Numbered from the stretch's first letter, positions 46,601-55,013 are shown. The stretch is 64,000 nucleotides of DNA from Babylonia areolata (GCF_041734735.1 NC_134896.1:56149536-56213535), one strand, 5' to 3'. Program-made: numbers and translations. The notes: generated from the sequence alone by a model not told the origin.

Positions 46601-48551
46601 GTAAAGTTATTAAACTGAAGGCTTCAAAGAAAGACAGAAATAATGATTATAATTTATCATACAATCTAGAACACTGAACACAGCATTTATCAGTGTTCTT
46701 ATAGAAATCAAATAATCAAGCCTTGTGTTATTTTGTGGATGTAATGCTTAAACCAAAGATGCTCTTTTAGTTTTACAATAAATACATGATCATACATGTT
46801 GACTTTTATCAATAAACATCATGAAACATGTCAACAATTTCTCTTTCAGAAATTTATATTCTTGCATCTTCATACCCAATCTATCAACAAAGAAAGACAA
46901 AAAACTGTTCAGTGTCCAAGGCGTACACAACAAAGAACATGCTATGAATCCACTGATCTCTGTATCACCACTGGACTGTGAACTCACAAACTGCTGTGAA
47001 ATCTTATTGTGACTAACTTACGAAGTGAGTTATACTTACAGTAACTAACTTACAAAGAAGTTAGTAAACAATGAATCATGTAATATATACCCTGAAACTG
47101 CAAAGTAGGAAAAGTTAGCTTCACCAGACTGGTAAAAATACTACAATATGTTAAGAATTTGTTCTCTTCGGTTCACTGGTCAGCAATCCAATTAATCTAG
47201 TTTGCTAAAAGTAAAATGCTGAATTCAGTTAAGTTGGAAACCTCATCTTGTTTCCATCCTTTACAAATTGTGAAGACTCAATTTATTCATTTTCTGTTTT
47301 TAGACTAGGTCAATCTTCATAACATGTGCCACAATGCACTTTACCATTATAGTATGTTTTTAAAAGAATTAACATCTCAAAAATATTAATTGAAACACTG
47401 GTTTATCCTAGCATCAATACATCTTACTTTTTTAAGAATAAGTAACAAAATCTTTCCATAAAAAGTTAGATATGGTTTCCTTTGAGATACACTATGTATA
47501 TGATAGTCGTGTCTGACTATGACCATCAGAACAGCAGAGGAGGCAACTGCTGTTCCGACAATTTGGGCTTGAATTTGATTATAGCGGAGAGTGTCTTGCC
47601 CAAGTTACATCCCCACACTCTTGGCCAAGAGAGTTTTAGGACAGTCGGCGTTGGGGTGGTTCCCAAAGGCCAACCAGCCCACAAGGCTGCAGCACTAAGA
47701 GCCAGTGCAATTTTGCCTCCTAGTTTGAGAGTCACAGTCCTTCACAAAAGACCAAGCTACACTATGTACTCCTTCGAAAACAGCAGCTGAAAGTACCACA
47801 TCTTGTGTTAGTCATCTGAAAGTACCACATCTTGTGTAAGTCTAAAACTGTAATAACAACTTCATAGTTCATTAATCTATTAAAATAAACGTCCATCCCT
47901 TTTTCCTTTCAGCATATTGCATAGGTTACTTGACCAGCTGACATAATCTCCTTTTTCAAAAATATCAAAACAAACACATTTCCTAGGTCTTATGAACTGG
48001 ACAGGATAACTGATTAAATAAGATTAAATAAAGTATGTCTTTTAAATCAGTATCAGTATCACTCATTATCAGATATATAAAACTATAGACAAATGTGCTT
48101 GTGAGGTCCTGAGGACATCTCAATCTGGCACACTTATTCAAAATTCATCAAACCCCAATATTTATCTATGGTCAGGCATTATGAAGTAAATAAACTCAAA
48201 TATAATTGCAATTCCATGCTTTTCACATGATATTCCCTAAACAAAAAGTGCACCAGCATAAACAGCCGAGGATCATTTATTCATTATCAAGCATACTATA
48301 CTAGTAACAAGCTTATGGATACATCATACAGTGATTGTATTCTCGCAAAAAAAAAGTACAAATTTTAAATATTTTTTTATAGTTTTAATGATAAAACTAT
48401 TTCCAGTGACTTATCCAATCTTGGTAAACACTGTAAATTGTAATGTTATCATTATTAACGAACCCCAATCCCCCAGTTTGAATTGTCTAAGAGACTGATT
48501 TGGCAGCCAGACAGGACAAGGTACATGCATCAAAATGGTTTGTGTGCATGT

Positions 48552-48596
<45 letters not shown>

Positions 48597-48611
48597 GTGT
48601 GTGTGTTTGTG

Positions 48612-48645
<34 letters not shown>

Positions 48646-48705
48646 GTGTGTGTCCCAGTCTATACATGTATAGATCTGCAACACTGTTTATGTGTGTGAC
48701 TGTGA

Positions 48706-48743
<38 letters not shown>

Positions 48744-49820
48744 ATGTGCGCACGCACGCCAGACTCGCATAATTGTGTGTGTGTGTGCGTGCGCGTGTGT
48801 GTGCATGTGTGTCCAGGGCTTCCAGCACAGTGCAATAGCACAGTGTCAGTATTGTCCTGAAAATAAACAAATCATATACTTATAAAGAAATTTTAATCTC
48901 ATCTTAATAAAGACTGTTTTGAACAAAAGAACTTAAAAGCTTCAGTCTTAGATTACAAAATGCACTCCCAAATAAACATATTTTGGGACAAATAGTAGTG
49001 TGCTAAGCAGACCTTTATAGTGAATATGAATTTATAATTATATGGCATCAGTCAGCATTGATCAAATTCAAAGATAGCAGCTAACGCCATCAAGCTAGGA
49101 CACAATGGAATGAATTCATGTTACCCTAAAAACTAACAACAACAACAACAACAACCTTTCCCAATGGAACTGATTTACTTACTGGATCTGAAAATGACAG
49201 ATCTACTTTACAAAAAACAACAACAACAACAACAAACTTTGATTTAATTACTCTGTTATTGATACTTAAAGATTCTAAATCAAAAATTACAACAAAAAAA
49301 AAAGGTTTGCAATGAAAATGAATCCATAAACAATTATTTATAAATTCAATGATGTGCTATCTGATCCGTCGTAGTAACAAAATTAAGCACACTTCCTGAA
49401 AACTTTTTCCTGCTTTGGAGAACGAGATCCTTTGTTTTGATGAAGGTTGAAATAAATTTTGCTCATCTCAAAAGTCCAGACCCCTGCTTAACGTCTGTGA
49501 GTGAAAACTGAAACACGAAATGATGAATTTGATGACTCAGATAAAAAAAAAAAATTAAATAAATCACTGGAAATACTATGAGTCCAGTAACAGGAAAACA
49601 CTATCCACAGTTAAACAACAGGAAAGAAGCTTACATGACGCTTGATCGTCGAAATTTCCATACAAAATATGACATTTAGATCGACGCGTATTTTCTTTTA
49701 ACTGATCGACAGATAACAAACGATGAAAACGGAATCACAAGATCATGAAATTCATACATCCTTTCCCTTTTCTATCGTCAATTCTCGCATTATTTCTTAC
49801 CTGTCCTTTGGATCTGGCAT
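32340..49820 (-). CDS. PELI: Pellino, FHA/RING-like E3 ubiquitin ligase (complete, 9 coding exons)
   Basis: Join of 49801-49820, 44122-44298, 41825-41954, 40834-41133, 39912-40097, 37561-37659, 36411-36623, 34378-34493 and 32340-32463 on the minus strand: 1365 bases, 454 residues, with every phase matching. Pellino proteins are scaffold E3 ligases of Toll/IL-1 receptor signalling. They bind phosphorylated IRAK/Pelle kinases through an FHA domain and build Lys63- or Lys48-linked ubiquitin chains. Seen here: KYGELIVVGYNG and GDKGRRRSKYILWKR (residues about 58-90), the FHA region with IGRSSE (about 144-149) and TTNG (225-228), NILRDGTLIDLCGATLLWRS, and the C-terminal RING-like domain with CGH at 351-353, CPLC at 370-373, CGH at 404-406 and CPFC at 432-435. 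Family length is about 420; the extra residues are an N-terminal His-rich region. One intron has a GC donor. The ends match the protostome form (FQDNTD versus FQDNLD in fly). Confidence 0.97.
32490..32665 (+). repeat. Interspersed repeat family F, uninterrupted copy
   Basis: TTAGCATTTCAGCGTTTTTA..GGGTGACTGTGATTCTCATG..ATTGTTTGCATAG..GAGATAAAGTATTCTGTAAG. It is the empty-site counterpart of the LINE-bearing copy at 8765-10165. It lies in the last pellino intron. Confidence 0.85.
32670..33062 (-). mobile_element. SINE family B, full length
   Basis: From the right on the minus strand: tRNA-like head (GGCAGAATGGTTAAGATGCT A-box region, GGGTTCAAACAATGG B-box region), the central domain (GCACTTTGCGCACTG, AACCCATGGCAACGAAAG, AAATTCTGCAGAAAAAGCCC), then the tail ending GAAACTGAAACTGAAACTTAC. 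In the last pellino intron. Confidence 0.88.
33690..34320. repeat. Minisatellite of about 43 bp, about 14 copies
   Basis: Unit GACTTTCCCAGCCCTGGAAA plus TGTTTCTCTCATTTTTCCCCAA with indels. It fills a third of the last pellino intron and ends about 60 bases before the exon 8 donor. Open frames on both strands are repeat artefacts. Confidence 0.94.
34378..34493 (-). CDS. PELI: Pellino exon 8
   Basis: Acceptor GTGTGTGCAG, donor GTCAA/GTGAGT. Encodes AGPFVKLQMGCELSLYVDSE CPTYCFNPCGHVASDGTVK. It aligns residue for residue with the VGPYVPLWLGCE..FSPCGH segment known from vertebrate pellinos and contains zinc-ligand candidates C396, C400, C404 and H406. Confidence 0.97.
34588..35110. repeat. Interspersed repeat family G, split by a MITE
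   Basis: 34588-34636 and 34861-35110 together match 20995-21300 from TCAAATTATGGTGCTTAGAG to GCAGATCCCAGCAGTC. Confidence 0.85.
34637..34860. mobile_element. 224-bp MITE-like insertion at TTAA
   Basis: TTAA at 34633-34636 and 34861-34864 bracket 224 bp that are absent from the other copy of repeat G. The ends CTCACTCAGTATGACCAG and, inverted, CTCTTTCCATACGAACCG agree at about 11 of 18 positions. TTAA target choice suggests a piggyBac-type non-autonomous element. A short stretch resembling its left end is at about 44086-44103. Confidence 0.75.
35192..35325 (-). mobile_element. SINE family B, tail part
   Basis: The same tail domain as 4579-4715 in minus orientation (CTAAGCACGTTGGGTTACGC..GCAGATGTGGTGTAGCGTAT), ending in (GAAACT)n. 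In pellino intron 7. Confidence 0.85.
35326..35545. repeat. A-rich microsatellite (AAAT/AAATA, AAT)
   Basis: Runs of AAATA, AAT and AAAT units next to the SINE. No gene. Confidence 0.92.
35596..36003 (-). mobile_element. SINE family B, full length, diverged
   Basis: Head GGTTATCTGTCATGACAGTG and B-box-like GGGTTTGAATCCCGGTCTC, the central domain (GCACTGACAAGGAACGGATG, TATTGTGGAAGAAATCCACT) and the tail with GATGCCTCCTCAGGAAAGG. In pellino intron 7. Confidence 0.82.
36015..36352. repeat. Minisatellite of about 18-22 bp
   Basis: About 16 units of ACACACAGATATGTTTGCAC type, with AT, TA and GT variants, in pellino intron 7. It ends 59 bases before the exon 7 donor. Confidence 0.92.
36411..36623 (-). 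CDS. PELI: Pellino exon 7
   Basis: Acceptor TTCTCTGCACAG, donor TTGAAG/GTGGGT. Residues 305-375: TEMEFQGMINKINAGRPQCP, VGLNTLVLPSKGSLNLHEKH, then YVYLVCGHVHGKHEWG and RTCPLCLK. Start of the RING-like domain. Confidence 0.97.
36660..36890. repeat. Direct repeat of about 75 bp, first copy interrupted
   Basis: ACCTCTACTGCTGATGTCAC..GGCACAAGATTTATACTAAA at 36656-36705 recurs at 36827-36871. The remaining part (AATTTCCGTTTATACACGAA) lies after the family D insertion. In pellino intron 6. Confidence 0.8.
36707..36803 (+). repeat. Interspersed repeat family D, 5'-truncated copy
   Basis: GCATAGGTGGATAGTAGTTT, GCACAGGACAGGAATGTCAG, TGGAGTCTGCACTAGTTGGG and TAAGTATGTAGTAATTAAA. It sits inside the first unit of a 75-bp duplication. 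Confidence 0.88.
37561..37659 (-). CDS. PELI: Pellino exon 6
   Basis: Acceptor TTCTGTTGTGCAG, donor GCTCCG/GTGAGT. Residues 272-304, IPEEDNILRDGTLIDLCGAT LLWRSALGLITAP. The DGTLIDLCGATLLWRS block is nearly invariant in the family. Confidence 0.97.
37885..38262 (+). mobile_element. SINE family C, full length
   Basis: tRNA-derived head with A-box region GTAGCCATGTGGTTAAAGCG and B-box GGGTTCGAATCTTGG, a long unique body (CTCCCAGGTCAACATATCTG, CTGCTTGTGCCTGAACCCCC, GTGGGTTATGGAAACAAGAA) and the 3' domain GGAGTATGGCTGCCTATATA..GGGAGTTGCAGTCCATGAGC with a (GAA)n tail. In pellino intron 5. It has no clear central domain in common with families A and B. Confidence 0.92.
38660..39415 (-). mobile_element. 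SINE family B, interrupted by a family D element
   Basis: Tail and central domain at 38660-38971, tRNA-like head at 39328-39415 (GGCAGAGTGGTTAAGATGCT; GGGTTTGGTTCCTGGTCTC). The duplicated AATCAGGAGATTGGGTG at 38955-38971 and 39328-39344 marks the insertion. In pellino intron 5. Confidence 0.9.
38972..39327 (+). mobile_element. Family D element, apparently full length (356 bp)
   Basis: Bracketed by an exact 17-bp target duplication, so its limits are certain. It contains GACCCGGTTCAAGAC (B-box-like) near 39037, GGCGCTAGCCAACGGGACAA near 39166, and the conserved 3' block from 39238. It ends GTAATTA. Insertion with target duplication and 5'-truncated relatives point to LINE-driven retroposition, that is, a SINE. 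Confidence 0.88.
39912..40097 (-). CDS. PELI: Pellino exon 5
   Basis: Acceptor ACTGCCCCCAG, donor CATCAG/GTGAGA. Residues 210-271: EKAVKWYSEEDIDGLTTNGV, FVMKPINGFTPSGKPGVWRE, ISVGGSVFSLRESRPMPHKS HQ. Includes the FHA TTNG motif and VFSLRESR. Confidence 0.97.
40596..40632. repeat. (TA)n microsatellite
   Basis: About 18 TA repeats in pellino intron 4. Confidence 0.97.
40668..40800. repeat. G-rich then C-rich segment with inverted symmetry
   Basis: GGGTTGGGGGCGAGGGGGGA then GCGTGGGGGTTG .. CAACCCTCACGC (a 12-bp near-perfect inverted pair) and a C-rich stretch. In pellino intron 4, about 35 bases from the exon 4 donor. Confidence 0.85.
40834..41133 (-). CDS. PELI: Pellino exon 4
   Basis: Acceptor CACCCAAACAG, donor CTAGGG/GTAAGT. 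Residues 110-209, 100 exact codons: AVQDSAQHSVSYTLSRNKAI through DMFQIGRSSEGPIDFVVMDT and STISRFACRIIVDRNPPYTA to ARNIFLG. The core of the phosphothreonine-binding FHA domain. Confidence 0.97.
41825..41954 (-). CDS. PELI: Pellino exon 3, with a non-canonical GC donor
   Basis: Acceptor GTTGCATTTCAG. Encodes (G)YNGHLTAGDKGRRRSKYIL, WKRGRSNGVKPSKRHLVSDP KSSK. The exon must end in phase 0 to join exon 4 at the family-conserved SKA/V position. The only boundary that does so is CAAAG/GCATGT, a GC-AG intron. None of the nearby GT dinucleotides gives the right phase. Confidence 0.93.
42490..42835 (+). mobile_element. LINE 3'-end fragment with RT C-terminus
   Basis: The plus strand reads RFKHLTVGRQSFSVSGPCDW, NELPSSLRQVSTLSSFKSGL and KTHLFPK, then stop. 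This is the conserved end of many non-LTR retrotransposon polymerases (xxSFSVxGPxxWNxLP..SLSSFKxxLKTHLF). The 3' UTR includes GACTGGTGCGAAAGCGCTTT and AGCGCTATATAAATA and ends in (ATT)n. 5'-truncated, in pellino intron 2. Confidence 0.9.
43062..43457 (-). mobile_element. SINE family A, near full length
   Basis: Same order as the copy at 6625-7039: head CTAGAGGTAATGTGTCCGCC, B-box-like TCGAATCACGG, central domain with AACCCACGGCAACAAAAGGG and TTCTGTAGAAAAATCCACTT, tail GGGAGAGCAGCCTGAATTTC. In pellino intron 2. Confidence 0.9.
43790..44040. repeat. 116-bp tandem duplication (2.1 copies)
   Basis: AACCCAAACAAACCCCTTTT starts at 43790, 43906 and 44022. The body includes GACAGAAGTTCGTTTATTTA and AGATGATGATATTAGACTGA. 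Nearly identical copies, ending 80 bases from the exon 2 donor of pellino. Confidence 0.92.
44122..44298 (-). CDS. PELI: Pellino exon 2, N-terminal extension
   Basis: Phase 2 at both ends; donor GTGGG/GTAAGC. Encodes (R)ALEETARLGDVREVSGRLAQ, ELTTSHHGNQATYHQAHSPT, HAHSHSQEAIKYGELIVVG. The first 45 residues have no equivalent in short pellinos and include a His-rich run. The acceptor ACCGCAG lacks a pyrimidine tract. A second, better acceptor (CCCACTCGCAG before GAAGCC, exon start at about 44157) is possible; it would need a different upstream exon. Confidence 0.8.
44808..46113 (+). mobile_element. mariner DNA transposon, inactivated
   Basis: Terminal inverted repeats of about 30 bp: CGAGAGATGTTCATTGAAGA..TTTCCCCTGAC at the left, and GCGAGGGATGTTCATAAAAG..ATTTCCCCTGAC read from the right end. 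The about 1.3 kb length fits mariner. It carries the broken transposase described separately. It lies in pellino intron 1, antisense to the gene. Confidence 0.93.
44986..45988 (+). pseudogene. mariner transposase remnant
   Basis: N-terminal helix-turn-helix part: MEPAEC.., VIKFLYLRPHTKGD, FDEIKEIYGEDAPSFNEVKH. Catalytic part: VMLTVFWDQHREVMMNFLAK, LLQDNTPVHNLHVDQREAWS, HHPYSPNLVPSDFHFFPSMK. The second and third acidic residues are 34 residues apart (DD34D, the mariner signature). The frame is interrupted by several stops (for example after HQFEVQ near 45134 and after VWGL near 45290) and by a frameshift near 45015, so it encodes no working enzyme. Confidence 0.93.
46114..48480. other. Pellino intron 1, no further gene found
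   Basis: AT-rich. The stretch 47490-47760 (TCAGAACAGCAGAGGAGGCA .. GTCGGCGTTGGGGTGGTTCC .. GTGCAATTTTGCCTCC) has higher GC content and sharper borders than its surroundings and may be another interspersed repeat. It occurs once here, so I cannot show that. Confidence 0.45.
48541..48830. repeat. (GT)n microsatellite cluster
   Basis: Several GT runs separated by short unique pieces, in pellino intron 1. The Cys/Val and His/Thr frames are artefacts. Confidence 0.96.
49801..49820 (-). CDS. PELI: Pellino exon 1 coding part (20 bases)
   Basis: ATG CCA GAT CCA AAG GAC AG/GTAAGAA: MPDPKD plus two bases of Arg. The phase (2) matches exon 2, where the acceptor leaves a single A to complete AGA. No in-frame ATG is needed elsewhere. 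Supported by donor quality and phase, not by family conservation. Confidence 0.72.
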
Positions 49821-50000
49821 AACCCCTCACCCAGAAAATCGTTTATATTGTTCACATAAATCCATACAAGTGATCAGCCAGCTTGTCAACCTTATGTTGA
49901 TTTGTTTTGAGAAGACAACTTTTTTTTCCACCACACAACAATGACCCTTTAAAACGGAAGTTGTCTTGTAAGGGGGGCATTTCGCCGGAAATGACCTATA
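49821..50000 (-). promoter_or_regulatory. PELI: Likely pellino 5' UTR and promoter
   Basis: Directly upstream of exon 1 on the minus strand. The plus strand carries ACGGAAGT (49955) and CCGGAAAT (49985), ETS-factor-like sites often seen in TATA-less promoters. The transcription start is not defined. Confidence 0.45.
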
Positions 50001-50283
50001 ACTTATGAAAAACTGCTCCTGTCAACACCAACATTTACAATGGTTTTCGAAACGAATGAAAATGAAACAGAAAATAACACGCAAAAAAATATTTAAAGAA
50101 AGAAAGAAACAAAACAAAACAAAACAAAAACAAAAAATAAAAAAACAGAAAAAATAAAAAGAGAAGTAAATAATCAAGAAGATGTCATTTTGACTAATTG
50201 TCACATTCACTTTTCCCCAACTTCTTTCCTTCTTTATCATTATTGACTTTCCTAAATTAGTATAACAGAATGTTTAATAACAT

Positions 50284-50592
50284 TGTGGAGTGATGGCCTA
50301 GAGGTAACGCGTCTGCCTAGGAAGCGAGAGAATCTGAGCGCACTGGTTTGAATCACGGCTCAGCTGCTGATATTTTCTCCGGCCCCCTCCGCTAGACATT
50401 GAGTAGTGGTCTGGACGCTAGTCATTCGGATGAGACGATAAACCGAGGTCCCGTGTGCAGCATGCACTTAGCGCACGTAAAAGAACCCACGGCAACAAAA
50501 AGATTGTTCCTGGTAAAATTCTGTAGAAAAATCCGCTTGGATCAGAAAAACAAATACAACCGTGACTGCACACAGGAAAGAATTTAAAAAAA

Positions 50593-50644
<52 letters not shown>

Positions 50645-50775
50645 GGTGGCGCTGTAGCGACTGACGCGCTCTCCATGGGGAGAGCAGCTCGAATTTCACA
50701 CAGAGAAACCTGTCAGTTGTGATTTTTTTTTTTTAAATTAAAAAAGAAAGAAATACAAATACAAATAATGTATTA
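50284..50775 (+). mobile_element. SINE family A, full length with (TA)n expansion
   Basis: Head GTGGAGTGATGGCCTAGAGG..GTAACGCGTCTGCC, B-box-like TTTGAATCACGG, central domain CATGCACTTAGCGCACGTAA, AAGAACCCACGGCAACAAAA and TTCTGTAGAAAAATCCGC, then a pure (TA)n run at about 50597-50640 inside the element, and the tail GGGTGGCGCTGTAGCGACTG..GAGCAGCTCGAATTTCACAC..AGAAACCTGTCAGTTGTGAT. Confidence 0.93.
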
Positions 50776-51329
50776 TTTTTTCATGTAAGTTTGATTTTAA
50801 TTGTTGGTTTTATCTAAAGGTCTGACAGACTGATATAAAGGTAAATTTCCTTTTAAGTCAGTTTCCACAGGTTGATATAAACATGAAGCGATCCTAAGTA
50901 TATGGATTTTAAAGTGGGTTTGGGAACATTCTTAACGTTAAGCAATTTGGTAAGTGATGCTAAGTTCGCTCATTCATCCCACCCCTCGTCCACGTTGACT
51001 TTCAGTGGCAGCGTTGCACATGATGACACTGATATGGCTCTGAAGTTCCAACAGAGACCTCTGTTTGCTGGGTTTGGGTGACTAAATGAGGAATCCACGT
51101 CAGTTACTGGTGTTGCCCAGGTCTTTTGTAGGTTCTCCAAGAAGGAGGATGGTCAGTGGCCTGGTAGGTCTCACTGTGACCACGTGGATCAGGTACACAA
51201 ACTCAGGAAATACACACCATTACTATCCAAGGACAGTCTATATGAATCACTTGAAATTACTGGAGCTCATCATACCTCTCAAGGGCGGGTCTGCCGTCAG
51301 TGCACCAACCCACTGTTATATACATGCAT

Positions 51330-51374
51330 ACATACACACATACATATATATATATATATATGTATGTACTTGGT

Positions 51375-51443
<69 letters not shown>

Positions 51444-51445
51444 GT
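51330..51445. repeat. (TA)n and (GT)n microsatellites
   Basis: (CATA)/(TA)n followed by a long GT run. Confidence 0.96.
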
Positions 51446-52082
51446 TTTACACATATGCAATTTATTGGCTGGATCTTTTAAAAAAATACATTGTTGTGCA
51501 TACCCAAATGTCTTACCACGTGCGGATGTGTCAGTGTGGATGGGTAGTTTGTTTTAGTCTATCATCAGCTCATATACTGTGAGTTCCTATTTGATTTGTT
51601 TAAATATGTCTTTTACAGTGCGCATGTTCATTTTTTGATTGGTGTTTACAATGAGCCTATGATTGCACACATTACTTTCCATATGGTTCAATAAAGTGTT
51701 TTTGAATTGAATTGACACAAACAAATTCGATTAGTCGACTATTTATGATTTTTTCTTCTTCTTTTTTTTAATGTGCCTCTGTGTATGTATGTGTGTGCTC
51801 ATGTGCGTATATGTGGCTATTAACTTTACTGAATGTGCTTGTCTTTTCATCTCGCAGATCTGAAATCGACCAAAACATTCTAATTTCAGAATTCATAACA
51901 CGTTTAAAAATTTTGATTCTACACGTCTTCCATACTAATGATGGCACTTGGTTTGCTCATGCGCAGACGAAAATAAATCTGACCCCAAACAGGGGGAGAT
52001 CAATAATAAAAGTACTTCCTGACAAGCCCACAACACTTGGCTCATTAAGTATCTGGGAATTCTGTTTTCTTACTAATTGGGC

Positions 52083-52373
52083 ATGGATTCCGACTGGTCA
52101 CTAAACAACGCTGATCTGCTTCAGCAGATCGGAACACTGGTGTGGGCAACTACTGGCAACACCTCCATGACCCAGCAACTGGCAAAACTGCGAGTTGGTT
52201 ACGAATTATACCAGCGTTTGAGCGGAGAGAGAGAAGTTGAAGTCTTGCGCAACAGGACCATCCTGCACATCGCCAAATGGTTGAAGGAGCACCCTAAAGC
52301 ATCCAAGGAGGAGGTGACCAAAGAAATTGGAAGGCAGATTACAGAGTTTGCCCAACAGGTGGAAAAGATGTGA
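52083..52373 (+). CDS. 96-residue protein of unknown function, paralogue 1
   Basis: Intronless frame starting ATGGATTCCGAC: MDSDWSLNNADLLQQIGTLV, WATTGNTSMTQQLAKLRVGY, ELYQRLSGEREVEVLRNRTI, LHIAKWLKEHPKASKEEVTK, EIGRQITEFAQQVEKM. Predominantly helical and charged, with no signal peptide or membrane span. Soluble, all-alpha and cytosolic or nuclear is inference. The exact-length paralogue at 59310-59600 differs at about a dozen residues, all in the first 62, which argues that both are translated. An upstream TTG codon would add two residues, but the second copy does not share it, so ATG at 52083 is preferred. I do not recognise the family; a death-fold-like helical bundle is possible but unsupported. 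Confidence 0.85.
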   Translation: MDSDWSLNNADLLQQIGTLVWATTGNTSMTQQLAKLRVGYELYQRLSGEREVEVLRNRTILHIAKWLKEHPKASKEEVTKEIGRQITEFAQQVEKM

Positions 52374-54107
52374 AGTGAGCCCATGGGACCATGACGTGCA
52401 CTACAAGTATCAACTTCAATGTGCTCATTCTGCCAGGGAATCTCCTGCCTTCGTTATGTCAGTGAATTACTCAGTGACTTTGCTGCATGTATACAGTTGT
52501 AGATTTCGTTCATGATTTACATCCTTGATTGGATGTTCAGAAATGAAATTGTGAACATTGAGTAAAGCTTTTTCCTTCTTTCCTCTCTCTCTCTCTTTTC
52601 CACCCCTCCGCTGCTCAATGTGAAAGGCTGCAGTAGAACATCTCTGCCCTTATAAACATTTCGCAGTGTTTTTGGATTCATCAGACATTGACAGTAAAAG
52701 TACAAATCATGAAGTCTGGTAGATTTTTTTCTCAGTGCAAGATCAGCAGACTTTGGTGACTTGTTATCTTTCTTTCAGGGACTTCATCTGATTTTTTTTT
52801 TACAACCTGCATTTGAAACCAGTGTTCTTCCTGATCCAGCAGTACAGTGAACTTTCCAAGCTGAAGGACTGACTGATCACTGTAAGAGATAGAAGTGAAT
52901 CTGCAAGTGTAGTTAAAATGGTTCCTGTTCTCAGTGTTCATTGGTGCAACATTAAATTTCAAAACATTATTTAAAATTCCTGCAGAAATACAGAAGTGTC
53001 CATTTGTAAGTAATCAACATATTATTATAAATGATGAGGCACAGTATTAAGCTTTATTGATAGTTTATGTCTGTAGTTTTTTAATTCTTTTGCTTATGTT
53101 TGGTTGTTTCAACCTTATCATTATAAGTACAATCACAGATCAACAAAAAAACATGTAATGATTAATATAAATGAATATATTTTGATACCTCAGTCAAAAT
53201 CTTATCTTGAACCTCTGTCTAATCACTATGTATCATTTTATGAGCGTTCATTGTATGATTTGTGTATATATTCTGTGGAATATGTTAAACGTGTGTAAGT
53301 CACTGAACAGCTGCCCTTAACCTTTCTCTTATGAAACAGAAATGTGATACCCAACATGATCTGTGCAGGACTGACTGCAGATAAACTGTCTGAGACAACA
53401 GCAGACTTTTAAATTTTTTTTTTTTTTTTTTACTTCATGTTATGTTCAAAGATATTTCTGCATAGATTGCTTTTTTTTGTTTTTTGGTTTTGTTTTAAAA
53501 AAAATATTTGGGTATGAAGGGAAAGTAGTTGTGTGTAAGGACAGTAAGTGTAACCAGTTAGTTTAAAATGAAATGCAGTACAGTAACCTACTGAGTTGAT
53601 TATTGAAAAAGTACTTTGAGTGTTTCATGGTTCTTTCTCGGTCATCAGTCAGTGATAAAAGATGGGGTCCATGGGTTTCTCACCAGTCCTTTCACAGAAA
53701 TCTATGACAAGTTTAGTATAAGGAATCAGAAACTGAGGCAAAATAATGTTCTGGGTGAAATGGAATTGGAAATAAGTATCCACCCTTTACTTCTGCATTC
53801 ATGGTCTGCTTCCATGCAGTTCATATTCGTTTAGCACATTGATTTTAAAGGTGGAGTATAAATTACATGACAATATTCCTTTTCATACTGCTGTTTTCGT
53901 AGCCATGTTCTGTTTTCTGAGGTGGTGAAGTTGGTATATTTATGTTTCATAAAGAAACAAACAAAAACCTCTGGTCTTTTGCATGCATTGCTGTGAAACA
54001 AGTTAAGACACCAGCAGATCTGCATACATTTGCATGTATGGTGAAAGCAAATAGCTGATGTGAATTTAAAAGTAAAAATATGCAGACATGGTTTGGTTTT
54101 TTAGTTT

Positions 54108-54147
<40 letters not shown>

Positions 54148-55007
54148 GAGAAAGATTTGGTCATGGTGCCTTAAAACAGGAAAGCCTGGAACATTATTGC
54201 TGTGGTTAGTGTATGCTGCCAACAAATCTTTAAAAAAAATAGTATAGACCCCTATGAAGTATAACTGTATACTGCAGTAAAATTCTCAGTATGTATACCT
54301 TAGAACATAACACTTTATTTTCATTTGTTTTATGCATGATGTTTGAAGTTCAAAACATGGTACTGTACAAATATATTTTCTGTTACCAATGTGTTACATT
54401 CATCTGTGCTTTCATGTTTATTGGATATATATATATATATATTTCTCTCTTTTTCGGTTTGACTCACTTTGAGTTTATGTTTTTTTGTGTGTTTTTTTGT
54501 TTGTTTGTTTCTTTTTAAGAATAGAATATATCATTAGACATTTTTTTTTGGGGGGGGCAAAGGGCTTTGTTTTGTGCTGTAAAATTAAATCTGATTTTAG
54601 TATGCATGAGGTCATGGTTGAATGAAGTGGGTGGGAAAGACAGACTGAAAGAGAAAGAGATTTGGAGTGAGAGTGAAGTGTATGCACAATCATTAATTTG
54701 GTGGTTGTATTTCTTTGCTTTTTCTGGGTCATCTTAGAATCTAAAGTCCTTTTTCTGCAAATTTCCTATTTTATGACAACTTTTTGGTAAAAAAAAAAAA
54801 AATTAATGGTAGGTGTGAATGTTGAAATAGCAAGATCTAGTTTATCAAGGAAAAAAATCTATTGTATATGTTCAGTATATTCTCTGAGGTCTTCAGTAGC
54901 TCAACAGGTGTAACATCACTACCCACTTTCCCTCTAGCCCACCCCCATCACCCAAAGTGTTATAACAATTTGTTTGGTATGTGTTTTGTTTTATACAATT
55001 AGGTAAG

Positions 55008-55013
55008 AATAAA
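55008..55013 (+). terminator. Poly(A) signal, paralogue 1
   Basis: AATAAA about 2.6 kb after the stop codon, at the collinear position of the signal at 62868 in copy 2. The 3' UTR would be 52374 to about 55030; earlier sites are possible. Confidence 0.55.

Noticed and set aside
47482-47790. 102-codon plus-strand frame
   Set aside because: Composition suggests an interspersed repeat; single copy here and in pellino intron 1 on the antisense strand; no support for translation.
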